Below, piece after piece: positions 34,531 through 44,200 of a DNA stretch of 56,507 nucleotides. Location: assembly GCA_958423465.1 (NCBI GenBank), contig CATZRD010000010.1:1-56507 (forward strand). Reading direction: 5' to 3'. The position numbers and the translations under genes were made by a program. Numbering within the stretch: position 1 is the first letter of the stretch; each line of letters opens with the position of its first letter. The notes under the pieces are model-generated. The model made no database searches. It saw nothing but the letters and a program-made list of their open reading frames with translations, and was not told where the DNA came from. Origin of the DNA: an uncultured Oscillospiraceae bacterium (GTDB taxonomy: Bacteria > Bacillota > Clostridia > Oscillospirales > Oscillospiraceae).

Positions 34531-35469
34531 ATGGTCAGAGACGAGATGAAGGGCGGCGTCCATCTGCAGGAGCTGGTAGACGCGCTGGGCCTGGCGGTGC
34601 TGAACCGGGGGGAGGACTACGATACCGCCCTGGTGGGGATCATGGACGTGAACCGCCCCGGCCTGCAGTTGGTGGGCTATTACGACTACTTCGACCCCCG
34701 GCGGCTCCAGGTCATCGGCATGGCGGAGAACAAGATGCTGGAGGGCATGGACCCGGAGAAGCGGCTGGAGAGTTTTCAGCAGTTTTTCTCCTATGACATC
34801 CCGGCGCTGGTGGTGTCCCGGGACCTGGACGTGTACCCGGAGTGCCTGGCCATGGCCCGCAAGTGCAAGCGCACCCTGCTGCACACCGCCGACACCACGG
34901 TGATGCTCACCAGCCGGGTCATCGAGTACCTGAGCCAGCGGCTGGCCCCCACCACCACCCGCCACGGGGTGCTGCTGGATATTTTCGGCGAGGGCGTCAT
35001 GATCACCGGCGAAAGCGGCATCGGCAAGAGCGAGACCGCCATCGAGCTGGTGAAGCGGGGCCACCGGCTGGTGGCGGACGACGCGGTGGACATCCGCCTG
35101 GTGGCCAATAAGCTCCTGGGCCAGGCGCCGGAGCTGATCCGCCACTACATGGAGCTGCGGGGCATCGGCGTCATCGACTTACAGCAGCTGTTCGGCATGA
35201 GCGCCGTCAAGCAGGAGAGCCAGATCGACCTGGTGGTGGAGCTGGAGCGGTGGCGGGACGACAAGTTCTATGACCGCTTCGGCCTGGACGAGGAGACTAC
35301 CAACATCCTGGGAGTGGAGGTGCCCACCGTCACCATCCCCGTGCAGCCCGGGCGGAACCTGGCCGTCATCGTGGAGGTGGCCGCCATGAACAACCGCCAC
35401 AAGAAATTCGGCTACAACGCCGCCCAGAAGCTGGCGGACGAGATCGAGCGCCGGGTCCAGGGCGGCTGA
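34531..35469 (+). CDS. hprK: HPr kinase/phosphorylase
   Basis: A 312-residue bifunctional enzyme that phosphorylates and dephosphorylates Ser46 of HPr, the switch for carbon catabolite control in Firmicutes. The N-terminal domain is followed by Walker A GESGIGKS (residues 160-167), DDAVDI, and the family signature with MELRGIGVIDLQQLFG. Near the C-terminus VEVAAMNNRHKKFG is present. Start ATG after GGGGAGGAAC. First gene of a long rightward train through dnaE. Confidence 0.96.
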   Translation: MVRDEMKGGVHLQELVDALGLAVLNRGEDYDTALVGIMDVNRPGLQLVGYYDYFDPRRLQVIGMAENKMLEGMDPEKRLESFQQFFSYDIPALVVSRDLDVYPECLAMARKCKRTLLHTADTTVMLTSRVIEYLSQRLAPTTTRHGVLLDIFGEGVMITGESGIGKSETAIELVKRGHRLVADDAVDIRLVANKLLGQAPELIRHYMELRGIGVIDLQQLFGMSAVKQESQIDLVVELERWRDDKFYDRFGLDEETTNILGVEVPTVTIPVQPGRNLAVIVEVAAMNNRHKKFGYNAAQKLADEIERRVQGG

Positions 35470-35512
35470 CCCGGACCGGCGGATGAATAGAGAGAAACGG
35501 GGGACATAGGAT

Positions 35513-36469
35513 ATGTACTATATCGGCATCGACATCGGCGGCACCAATCTGAAGGCCGGGCTGGTGGACGAGGGCTACCGCATCGTGGCCACCCACCGGG
35601 AGCGGCTGGACTTCCATTCCATGGAGCAGATGGGGGACGTTCTGGCGAAGATGGCCCTGACGCTGGTGGAAAAGGCGGGGATCGACAAAAGCCAGGTGGC
35701 TTCCGTAGGTATGGGCTTTCCCGGCCCGGTGGACGATAAAAAAGGCGTGGTCATCAAGACCGTGAACATCCCCATCCGCTTCATGCCGGTGGCGGAGATG
35801 TTCCACCGCCATTGGGCGGAGGTGCCCGTCCATCTGGGCAACGACGCGGACTGCGCCGCCCTGGGGGAATACTACCACTACGAGGACAAGAACATCGAGA
35901 GCCTGATCCTGGTGACCCTGGGCACCGGAATCGGCACCGGCATCATCCTCAACGGCCGCATCCACACCGGAATCAACGGCTGTGCCGGCGAGGGGGGACA
36001 CATCGTCATCGTCCACGGCGGGGAGCCCTGCACTTGCGGCCGCCGGGGCTGCTGGGAGCGCTACGCCTCTGCCAACGCCCTGATCCGCCAGACCAGAGCC
36101 GCCATGGAGGCCCACCGGGACTCCGCCATGTGGGACGTGTCGGAGGGCAGTCTGGACCGGGTGGACGGGCGCACGGCCTTCGAGGCCATGCACCGGGGCG
36201 ACGCCGCCGCGAAGGCGGTGGTAGAGCGGTACCGGGACTATCTGGCCGACGGCCTGGCCAACTATATCAATATCTTTCAGCCGGAGGTCATCGCCCTGGG
36301 AGGCGGCGTCAGCGGCGCCCGGGACGAGGACCTGCTGCTGCCCCTGCGGGAGATGGTTCTGGAGATGTGCTTCGGCCGGGAGGCGGACCGCCACACCCGG
36401 CTGGTGAAGGCGAAGCTGGGCAACGACGCGGGCATCATCGGCGCGGCCCTGCTGGGCCTGGAGCGCTAG
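35513..36469 (+). CDS. ROK-family sugar kinase (glucokinase-like)
   Basis: A 318-residue ROK protein. ATP site IGIDIGGTNLKAGLV, catalytic Asp111 in HLGNDADCAALGE, His163 in GEGGHIV and the zinc motif CTCGRRGCWE (C173, C175, C180) are all present; it has no HTH, so it is a kinase rather than a repressor. Glucokinase or N-acetylmannosamine kinase are both possible; glucokinase fits best beside hprK. RBS GGGGGA at about 35499. Confidence 0.88.
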   Translation: MYYIGIDIGGTNLKAGLVDEGYRIVATHRERLDFHSMEQMGDVLAKMALTLVEKAGIDKSQVASVGMGFPGPVDDKKGVVIKTVNIPIRFMPVAEMFHRHWAEVPVHLGNDADCAALGEYYHYEDKNIESLILVTLGTGIGTGIILNGRIHTGINGCAGEGGHIVIVHGGEPCTCGRRGCWERYASANALIRQTRAAMEAHRDSAMWDVSEGSLDRVDGRTAFEAMHRGDAAAKAVVERYRDYLADGLANYINIFQPEVIALGGGVSGARDEDLLLPLREMVLEMCFGREADRHTRLVKAKLGNDAGIIGAALLGLER

Positions 36470-36505
36470 GCGCGATCTTTGATTTTTGGTGAGGAGAAAT
36501 TGCCC

Positions 36506-37423
36506 ATGACCTGGTACGAGCGCTTTGACAAGCTGGCGGCGGAGCGGCTGCCGGGGCTGGAGGTCCTGCGGGACGCGCCCATGGCGGAGCGCACCAGCTT
36601 CCGCATCGGGGGACCCGCCCGGCGGTGGGTCCGGCCCCGGTCCGGGGAGGAGCTGGCCGCTCTGCTCAAGCTGGCGGAGGAGGAGAACTGGCCCCTTCTG
36701 GTGGTGGGCAACGGCTCCAATCTGCTGGTGGCCGACGAGGGCCTGGACCGGCTGGTGATCCATACCGGCGGCCTGAAGGACATGAAGCTGGAGGCCGACG
36801 GCCTGACGCTGACGGCTGAGGCCGGGGTGTCCCTGGCCCGGCTGGCGGAGGAGGCCCTCCGCCGGGGCCTGACGGGGCTGGAGTTCGCCCACGGCATCCC
36901 CGGCAGCGTAGGCGGCGGACTCTATATGAACGCCGGGGCCTACGGCGGGGAGCTGCGGCAGGTGGTGGAAAGCGCCCGGGCGTACCTCCCCGGGGAGGGC
37001 GTGGGGACGCTGACAAACGGGGAGATGGCCTTCGGCTACCGCCGCAGCGTCCTCATGGACCGCCCCGGCAGCGCGGCGCTGTCCGCCCGGTTCCGGCTTG
37101 CCAAGGGGGACCCGGAGGCCATCCGGGAGCAAATGCGGGAGCTGAGCCGCCGCCGCCGGGAGAAGCAGCCTCTGGAGTATCCCAGCGCCGGCAGCGTGTT
37201 CAAGCGGCCGGAGGGCCATTTCGCCGGGGGGCTCATCCAGGAGTGCGGCCTGAAGGGCTGCCGGATCGGCGGGGCCCAGGTGTCGGAAAAGCACGCCGGG
37301 TTCATCATTAACGCCGGCGGGGCCACCTGCGCCGATGTGGAGGCGCTGATCCGCCACATCCAAAAGACGGTGAAGGAGCGTACCGGTGTGACCTTGGAGC
37401 CGGAGATCCGGGTACTGCGCTGA
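36506..37423 (+). CDS. murB: UDP-N-acetylmuramate dehydrogenase
   Basis: A 305-residue FAD-dependent reductase making UDP-MurNAc for peptidoglycan. FAD site LLVVGNGSNLLVADEGL, GLEFAHGIPGSVGGGLYMNAG and the catalytic Ser region YPSAGSVFKRP are visible. Length suits the short type IIb enzymes. ATG at 36506 follows GGTGAGGAG; a TTG 27 bp earlier is unlikely. Placed before rapZ, a frequent order in Firmicutes. Confidence 0.96.
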   Translation: MTWYERFDKLAAERLPGLEVLRDAPMAERTSFRIGGPARRWVRPRSGEELAALLKLAEEENWPLLVVGNGSNLLVADEGLDRLVIHTGGLKDMKLEADGLTLTAEAGVSLARLAEEALRRGLTGLEFAHGIPGSVGGGLYMNAGAYGGELRQVVESARAYLPGEGVGTLTNGEMAFGYRRSVLMDRPGSAALSARFRLAKGDPEAIREQMRELSRRRREKQPLEYPSAGSVFKRPEGHFAGGLIQECGLKGCRIGGAQVSEKHAGFIINAGGATCADVEALIRHIQKTVKERTGVTLEPEIRVLR

Positions 37424-37457
37424 GGGCGCAAGAGAGAGAGAAAGCGGGGGACAGCAC

Positions 37458-38318
37458 ATGGAGATCCTGATCATTTCCGGCCTCTCCGGCGGAGGCAAGA
37501 GCAAGGCCGCCTCCTTCCTGGAGGACATGGGCTTTTATATCGTGGACAATATGCCGGCCAGCATGATCCTGAAGTTCGCGGACTTCTGCGCCGGAGGTAA
37601 TAGCCGGTACAGCCGGGTGGCCCTGGTCTACGACGTGCGCACGGCGGACAGCTTCGACGAGTTTTTGACCGTCCTCGCCGCCATGCGGCAGAAGGACTAC
37701 CAGGTGAAGCTGCTGTTCCTGGAGGCGGACGTAAAGACCATCATCAGCCGCTATAAGGAGACCCGCCGCCTCCACCCCCTTCAGGAGCGCTTCGGTACTT
37801 TGGAGAAGGCGGTGGACCGGGAGATCGCCCTGATGGCCCCGGTGCGGCGTCAGGCGGACATCGTCATCGACTCCACCAACTACTCCACCGCCCGGCTGCG
37901 GGGAGAGCTGCTGCGCCTGTTCGGAGGACCCAGCGGTAAGGGGGAGATGACCGTGAGCCTGGTGTCCTTCGGCTTCAAGCACGGCCTGCCCCTGGAGGCG
38001 GACCTGGTGCTGGACGTGCGGTTCATGCCCAACCCCTTTTACATCGACGCCCTGCGCCGCCAGACGGGGCTGGACGCCCCGGTGCGGGACTATGTGTTCA
38101 GCTTCCGGGAGACGGAGCAGTTCATGGAGAAGGTCACGGACCTGCTGCGCTTTGTGCTGCCTCTCTACCGGGAGGAGGGAAAGACGGTGCTGGTGGTGGC
38201 CATCGGCTGCACCGGCGGGCACCACCGGTCCGTGGCGGTGACCCACGCGCTGGCGGAGTATATCCAGTCTCTGGGCTATCAGGTGGCGGAGAACCACCGG
38301 GATATGACCCGGAGCTGA
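37458..38318 (+). CDS. rapZ: RapZ/YvcJ nucleotide-binding adapter
   Basis: A 286-residue P-loop protein. Walker A GLSGGGKS at residues 8-15 and VDNMPASM near 30; the C-terminal domain includes FGFKHGLP, LVLDVRFMPNPF and AIGCTGGHHRSVAV, all typical. In E. coli RapZ controls glmS through small RNAs; in Firmicutes YvcJ has an undefined GTPase role. Position between murB and yvcK is the conserved one. Confidence 0.96.
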   Translation: MEILIISGLSGGGKSKAASFLEDMGFYIVDNMPASMILKFADFCAGGNSRYSRVALVYDVRTADSFDEFLTVLAAMRQKDYQVKLLFLEADVKTIISRYKETRRLHPLQERFGTLEKAVDREIALMAPVRRQADIVIDSTNYSTARLRGELLRLFGGPSGKGEMTVSLVSFGFKHGLPLEADLVLDVRFMPNPFYIDALRRQTGLDAPVRDYVFSFRETEQFMEKVTDLLRFVLPLYREEGKTVLVVAIGCTGGHHRSVAVTHALAEYIQSLGYQVAENHRDMTRS

Positions 38319-38330
38319 CGGAGGAAGCAA

Positions 38331-39371
38331 ATGGAGGATACCTTGTACCGGGGCCCCAGCGGAAGGGGGCCCCGCATCGTCGCTATCGGCGGCGGAACGG
38401 GCCTGAGCACCATGCTCCGGGGCCTGAAGACCCACACCGGCGAGCTGACCGCCATCGTGACGGTGGCGGACGACGGCGGCGGCTCCGGCGTGCTGCGCCA
38501 GGAGCTGGGGATGCTGCCGCCGGGGGACGTCCGCAACTGCCTGGAGGCCCTGGCCAACGTGGAGCCGGTGATGAGCGAGCTGCTCCACTACCGCTTCACC
38601 GAGGGGAGCCTGCGGGGGCAGAGCTTCGGCAACCTGTTTCTGGCCGCCCTCAACGGGATCTCCGACGGGCGGTTCGACCAGGCGGTGCGCCGGATGAGCC
38701 AGGTCCTGGCCATCACCGGCGCGGTGCTGCCGGTGACCACCAGCGACGTGCGGCTGGAGGCGGAGTTTGAAAACGGGACACGGGTGCTGGGGGAGTCCAA
38801 GATCTTTTACTGCAAAAAGCGGGAGGACTGCCGGATCCTGAAAGTCCGCCTGCTGCCGGAGAAGCCGCCGGCCCTGCCCGAGGCTCTGGAGGCCATCCGG
38901 GAGGCGGACATGATCCTCCTGGGCCCCGGCAGCCTCTACACCAGCGTGATCCCCAATCTGCTGGTGGACGGCATCTGGGAGGCCATCGCCGCCTCCCCGG
39001 CCCTGAAGGTCTATGTGGCCAACATCATGACCCAGGAGGGGGAGACGGAGGGCTGCACCTGCGCCGACCACATCCGGGCCCTGTTCCGGCACTCCGGGCC
39101 GGGCCTCTTCTCTCTGTGCCTGGTGAACAGCGCCCCCATTCCGGAGGATGTGGTGGCCCGTTACGCGCTGGAGGGGGCGGAGCCTCTCCGCTGGGACCGG
39201 GAGGCCTGCCGGGAGCTGGGGGTGGAGCTTGTCAGCCGCCCCGTGGCCCAGGTCCGGCCCGACGGCATGGTCCGCCACGACCCGGAAAAGCTGGCGGACG
39301 CCCTGCTGGACCTCCACGCCCAGCGCTCCGTCCGCATTGCCGGCCTGGGCCGCTACCGCCCGGAATCCTAG
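38331..39371 (+). CDS. yvcK: YvcK/CofD-like gluconeogenesis factor
   Basis: A 346-residue protein of the CofD-like YvcK family needed for cell-wall integrity on gluconeogenic carbon and binding UDP-sugars. VAIGGGTGLSTMLRGLK is at residues 17-33, then VTVADDGGGSGVLR, LPPGDVRNCLEAL and ILLGPGSLYTSVIPNLLV. Start 12 bp after rapZ, RBS GGAGGAAG. The following hairpin (39392-39422) separates it from whiA. Confidence 0.96.
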   Translation: MEDTLYRGPSGRGPRIVAIGGGTGLSTMLRGLKTHTGELTAIVTVADDGGGSGVLRQELGMLPPGDVRNCLEALANVEPVMSELLHYRFTEGSLRGQSFGNLFLAALNGISDGRFDQAVRRMSQVLAITGAVLPVTTSDVRLEAEFENGTRVLGESKIFYCKKREDCRILKVRLLPEKPPALPEALEAIREADMILLGPGSLYTSVIPNLLVDGIWEAIAASPALKVYVANIMTQEGETEGCTCADHIRALFRHSGPGLFSLCLVNSAPIPEDVVARYALEGAEPLRWDREACRELGVELVSRPVAQVRPDGMVRHDPEKLADALLDLHAQRSVRIAGLGRYRPES

Positions 39372-39391
39372 GCGGCGTCCCTAAAGAGATT

Positions 39392-39422
39392 TTCCCGGGC
39401 AAAGCGCCGCTCTGCCCGGGAA
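39392..39422 (+). other. hairpin between yvcK and whiA
   Basis: Perfect 10-bp inverted repeat (39392-39401 with 39413-39422) with an 11-nt loop in the 92-bp yvcK-whiA gap. No T tract follows. It may be a partial terminator or mRNA processing site. Confidence 0.5.
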
Positions 39423-39463
39423 TCATGCAATTGGCATCTTGTCGGGAAAGGGGGGAAAACCCA

Positions 39464-40357
39464 ATGTCCTTTTCGGGGGACGTGAAAAACGAGCTGTGCC
39501 GTATTCCCGTCAACCGCCTGTGCTGCGCCCGGGCGGAGGCCTACGGCATCCTGCTCTACTGCAATACCTTTACCGGCCGGGAGGTGCGGATCATCACCGA
39601 GTGCGAGGAGCTGGCCATCCGCCTGCCCCGGCTCTTTCACCGTGCCTTCGGCCTGGACTTTGACCGGATGCCCAGCGCTCTGGAGCAGAAGTTCATCTTC
39701 CAGATCGCCCGGGCGGACAAGCTGGAGCAGATCGTGGACGATCTGGGCTTCGACCCCCGGCAGAACCCGGTGCTCCATGTGAACTTCGCCCTGCTGGAGG
39801 AGGAGTGCTGCCGGGCCGCCTTCCTCCGGGGGGCCTTTCTGGCGGGAGGCAGCGTCACCGACCCCGGCAAGCGCTACCATCTGGAGCTGGAGACCAGCCA
39901 CGCCCAGGCCAGCCGGGAGCTGGCGGCCCTGCTGACGGACATGGGCCGGGAACCGAAGATGGTGGCCCGGGGGGGCTGCCAGGTGACCTACTACAAAAAC
40001 AGCGCTCAGATCGAGGACCTGCTGACGCTGATGGGCGCGCCCCAGGCCGCTATGGCCATGATGAACGCCAAGGCGGAGAAGGACCTGCGCAACGGCGTGA
40101 ACCGCCGGGTGAACTGCGAGAGCGCCAATCTGGACAAGGCGGTGGACGCCGCCCAGGATCAGCTGGAGGCCATCCGGCGGCTGTACGCCGCGGGAGCGGT
40201 GGAGGGCCTCAGCCCCCAGCTGAAGGAGACCATCGTTCTGCGGGAGACCTACCCGGAGCTGACCCTGAGCCAGCTGGCGGCGGAGTTCGACCCGCCCATC
40301 ACCAAGAGCTGCCTCAACCACCGGCTGCGGAAGCTGATGGAGCTGAGCCGGGGCTGA
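39464..40357 (+). CDS. whiA: sporulation/division regulator WhiA
   Basis: A 297-residue WhiA protein: an N-terminal pair of LAGLIDADG-like homing-endonuclease folds without catalytic residues (FLRGAFLAGGSVTDPGK, near 120) and a C-terminal HTH (LKETIVLRETYPELTLSQLA, then ITKSCLNHRLRKL). It controls division and chromosome segregation in Firmicutes. The start at 39464 is selected from MSFSGDVKNELCRIP, the universal opening; an in-frame start at 39116 lies inside yvcK. RBS GGGGGGAAAA. Confidence 0.96.
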   Translation: MSFSGDVKNELCRIPVNRLCCARAEAYGILLYCNTFTGREVRIITECEELAIRLPRLFHRAFGLDFDRMPSALEQKFIFQIARADKLEQIVDDLGFDPRQNPVLHVNFALLEEECCRAAFLRGAFLAGGSVTDPGKRYHLELETSHAQASRELAALLTDMGREPKMVARGGCQVTYYKNSAQIEDLLTLMGAPQAAMAMMNAKAEKDLRNGVNRRVNCESANLDKAVDAAQDQLEAIRRLYAAGAVEGLSPQLKETIVLRETYPELTLSQLAAEFDPPITKSCLNHRLRKLMELSRG

Positions 40358-40385
40358 ACCGGCGGAAGAAGAAAGGAGAGCGCCT

Positions 40386-41180
40386 ATGAAGATCACCGCG
40401 CTGGTAGAAAACAAGTCCGACTGTGACCTGACGCCGGTCCACGGCCTGTCTCTGTATGTTGAGACAGAGCAGCACAAGCTGCTCTTTGATCTGGGGCCCG
40501 ATGACACGCTCCTGAAAAACGCGGCGAAGCGGGGCATCGACCTGACGGAGGTGGACACCGTGGTGATCTCCCACGGACACGGGGACCACGGCGGGGCCCT
40601 GGAGGCGTTTCTGAAGGTCAATCACTGTGCGAAGATCTACGTCCAGCGCGCCGCCTTCGAGAAGCATTTTTCCAAGCTGCTGGGGTTCATCAAGGCGCCT
40701 ATCGGGCTGGACCGGAAGCTGATGGACCATCCGCAAGTGGTTCTGACAGACGGGGACTGCCCCGTCGATGAGGAGCTGCTGCTGTTCACGACGCCGGATA
40801 CGTCGAAATTCTACTCCCCGGCCAATGACACGCTGTACGATGAGCGGGGACGGGATTCCTTTTCCCATGAACAGGACCTGATGATCTTCGGGCCGAAAAA
40901 CGTGCTGATCATGGGCTGCGGCCACTGCGGCGTGGTGAACATCCTGGAGCGGGCAAAGCCGTACCGGCCCGATCTGTGCGTCGGCGGGTACCATCTGATG
41001 ATCCCGGCCTCCGGGAAGAGCGTGCCGGAGGAGCTTCTGGAGGGCATCGCCGGGGAGCTGCGGCGGTATGATACGGACTTTTATACCTGCCACTGCACCG
41101 GGGACCGGGCCTACCGGTTCCTGGCCGATCGGGTGCCCCGTATGCGCTACCTCTCCTGCGGGGAGAGCATCGAAGTTTAA
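40386..41180 (+). CDS. MBL-fold hydrolase, DHPS-like branch
   Basis: A 264-residue cytoplasmic metallo-beta-lactamase-fold protein. The metal motif ISHGHGDHGGAL gives H63, H65, D67 and H68; other ligands are IMGCGHCGVVNIL and CHCTGDRAY. This resembles the archaeal-type dihydropteroate-related MBL branch, whose members are often annotated as beta-ribofuranosylaminobenzene phosphate synthase-like without proof. It sits between whiA and dnaE with 28- and 21-bp gaps. Its role here is unknown. Confidence 0.85.
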   Translation: MKITALVENKSDCDLTPVHGLSLYVETEQHKLLFDLGPDDTLLKNAAKRGIDLTEVDTVVISHGHGDHGGALEAFLKVNHCAKIYVQRAAFEKHFSKLLGFIKAPIGLDRKLMDHPQVVLTDGDCPVDEELLLFTTPDTSKFYSPANDTLYDERGRDSFSHEQDLMIFGPKNVLIMGCGHCGVVNILERAKPYRPDLCVGGYHLMIPASGKSVPEELLEGIAGELRRYDTDFYTCHCTGDRAYRFLADRVPRMRYLSCGESIEV

Positions 41181-41201
41181 CGCCGAGGAAGGAGCCTTGC
41201 C

Positions 41202-44200
41202 ATGTCCTTTACCCATCTCCATGTCCATACGGAATTCAGCCTCCTGGACGGCTTCTGCCGCATCGACGGTCTGGCGAAGCGGGTCAGGGAGCTGGGCCAG
41301 GACGCCGTGGCCATCACCGACCACGGCGTGATGTACGGCGCGGTGGATTTCTACCGGGCCTGCAAAAAGGAGGGCGTCAAGCCCATCATCGGCTGCGAGG
41401 TCTATGTGGCCCCGGCGGACCGGGACCGGTTCGGCCGGGTCCACGACCTGGACGGCGAGAGCCGTCACCTGGTGCTGCTGTGCAAAAACCAGGAGGGCTA
41501 TCAGAACCTGAGCTATCTGGTGAGCATGGCCTTCATCGAGGGCTTCTACGTCAAGCCCCGGGTGGACATGGAGCTGCTCCGGGCCCACAGCGGCGGCCTC
41601 ATCGCCCTGTCCGCCTGCCTGGCGGGGGAGATCCCCAAACGCATCCTTCAGGGCCGCTATGACGCCGCGAAGTCGTACGCTCTGGAGATGCGGGACATCT
41701 TCGGGGAGGGGAACTTCTACCTGGAGCTGCAGGACCACGGCATCCGGGACCAGGCGGCGGTGAATCAGGCCCTTTTGAAGATCCATGAGGAGACGGGAAT
41801 CCCCCTGGTATGCACCAACGACTGCCATTATCTGACGCCTCAGGACGCGGAGGCCCACGACGTGCTTCTCTGCATCCAGACGGGGAAGATGGTGGACGAT
41901 GAGAACCGGATGCGCTATGAGCCCCGGAATTTCTACGTCCGCTCCACGGAGGAGATGGAGGCCCTCTTCTCCCAGTACCCCGACGCCATCGCCAACACGG
42001 AGCGGATCGCGGCGGCATGCAACCTGGAGTTCACCTTCGGCAAGTACCACCTGCCCCGGTTCGACGTGCCGGAGGGGGAGACCGCTCAGAGCTACATCCG
42101 CCGCCTGTGCGAGGAGGGCTTTGCTGAAAAATACCGGGGGGAGAAGCCGGAGTACCACAACCAGCTGGACTACGAGCTGGATATGATCGAGAAGATGGGC
42201 TTTACCGACTACTTCCTCATCGTGTCCGATTTCGTCCGCTTCGCCCGGGAGGCGGGGATCCCCGTGGGACCGGGACGGGGATCCGCCGCCGGCAGCATGG
42301 TCAGCTACTGCCTGGGCATCACCGACATCGACCCCATGCAGTACGGGCTGTATTTCGAGCGGTTTCTGAACCCGGAGCGGGTGAGTATGCCGGATATCGA
42401 CATGGACTTCGGCGACACCCGCCGGGACGAGGTCATCGACTATGTCCGCCGCAAGTACGGCGACGACCATGTGGCCAACATCGTCACCTTCGGCACCATG
42501 GCCGCCCGGGCGGCCATCCGGGACGTGGGCCGGGTGATGAATATGCCCTACGCCGACGTGGACGTGGTGGCCAAGCAGGTGCCCAGCGGGCCCGGCGCCC
42601 TCCACATCACCCTGGACGACGCCCTGCGGCTTTCCAAGCCCCTGCGGGATATGTACGACGCGGACCCCCAGATCAAAAAGCTCATCGACACCGCCAAGAG
42701 CCTGGAGGGGATGCCCCGCCACGCCTCCACCCACGCCGCCGGCGTGGTCATCACTAGAGACCCGGTGGTGACCTATGTGCCCCTGGCGAAAAACGACGAG
42801 ACCCTGGTGTGCCAGTACGTCATGACCACCCTGGAGGAGCTGGGCCTGCTGAAAATGGACTTTTTGGGCCTGCGGAACCTGACGGTGCTGGACGACGCGG
42901 TGAAGATGGTCCGGCGGCAGAAGCCGGATTTTCGCCTGGAGGACATCCCCGAGGACGACCAGGACGTGTTCGATATGCTCACCGCCGGCAAGACCAGCGG
43001 CGTGTTCCAGATGGAGTCCGCCGGCATGACCGGGGTCTGCGTGGGGCTGAAGCCCCAGTCCATCGAGGATCTGACCGCCATCGTGGCCCTGTATCGCCCC
43101 GGCCCCATGGACTCCATTCCCCGGTTCATCGCCTGCAAGCACGACCCCAAGCTGGTGACCTATAAGCACCCGGCGCTGGAGCCGATCCTCTCCATCACCT
43201 ACGGCTGCATCGTCTATCAGGAGCAGGTCATCGAGATCTTCCGCCGGCTGGCGGGGTACTCCCTGGGCCAGGCGGACATGGTGCGCCGGGCCATGAGCAA
43301 GAAAAAGCGCTCCCAGATCGAGCGGGAGCGGCAGTTCTTCCTCTACGGCGACCCGGAGCGGCAGATCGCCGGGTGCGTGGCCAACGGCATCCCCGAGGAG
43401 ACCGCCAAGGCCATTTACGAGGAGATCGACGCCTTCGCCGAGTACGCCTTCAACAAGGCCCACGCCGTCTGCTACGCGGTGGTGGCCTATCAGACCGCCT
43501 GGTTCAAGTACCACTACCCCCGGGAGTACATGGCGGCGCTGCTGACCTCGGTGCTGGATAACTCCGACAAGATCTCAGAGTATATCGGGGAGTGCCGGGA
43601 CATGGGCATCGCCTTGCTGCCCCCGGACATCAACCGCTCCCGGGACGGCTTTACCGTGGAGAGCGAGGGCATCCGCTTCGGTCTGGTGGCGGTGAAGAAC
43701 ATCGGCCGGGGCTTCATCCAGAACCTGATCCGGGAGCGGGAGAGCGGAGGTCCCTTTACCGGCTTCCAGGACTTCTGCCAGCGGATGTACGACTACGACA
43801 TGAACAAGCGGGCGTCGGAGAACCTGATCCGGGCCGGGGCCTTCGACAGCCTCGGGGCCAAGCGCAGCCAGCTGGTGGCCGTCAACGACAAGCTCATCGA
43901 CGCCATCGGCAGCACCCGCCGCCAGAATTTGGAGGGACAGCTGGACTTTTTCGGCATAGGCGGCGGGGAGACCAGGGCCCGGACGGCCCAGATGGAGCTG
44001 CCCAATATACCGGAGTTCGCCCCGGAGGAGCTGATGCGCCAGGAGAAGGAGGTCACGGGGCTGTACCTCTCCGGCCATCCCATGAACGCCTACCGGGACG
44101 CGGCCCGGGCCGCCGGGGCCGCCCACATCGCCGCCGTCCACGCCGACTTTGCCCAGGAGGGGGGACCCTCCTCCTTCCAGGACGAGCAGCGCATCACCGT

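Noticed and set aside
39116..39463. N-terminal extension of WhiA
   Set aside because: It lies within yvcK and a hairpin; MSFSGDVKNEL at 39464 is the normal WhiA start.
40314..43514. A 1066-residue open frame on the minus strand opposite dnaE
   Set aside because: It is antisense to an unmistakable dnaE; long antisense frames are common in GC-rich genes and its product is low-complexity (His, Gly, Val, Leu rich) with no domain.
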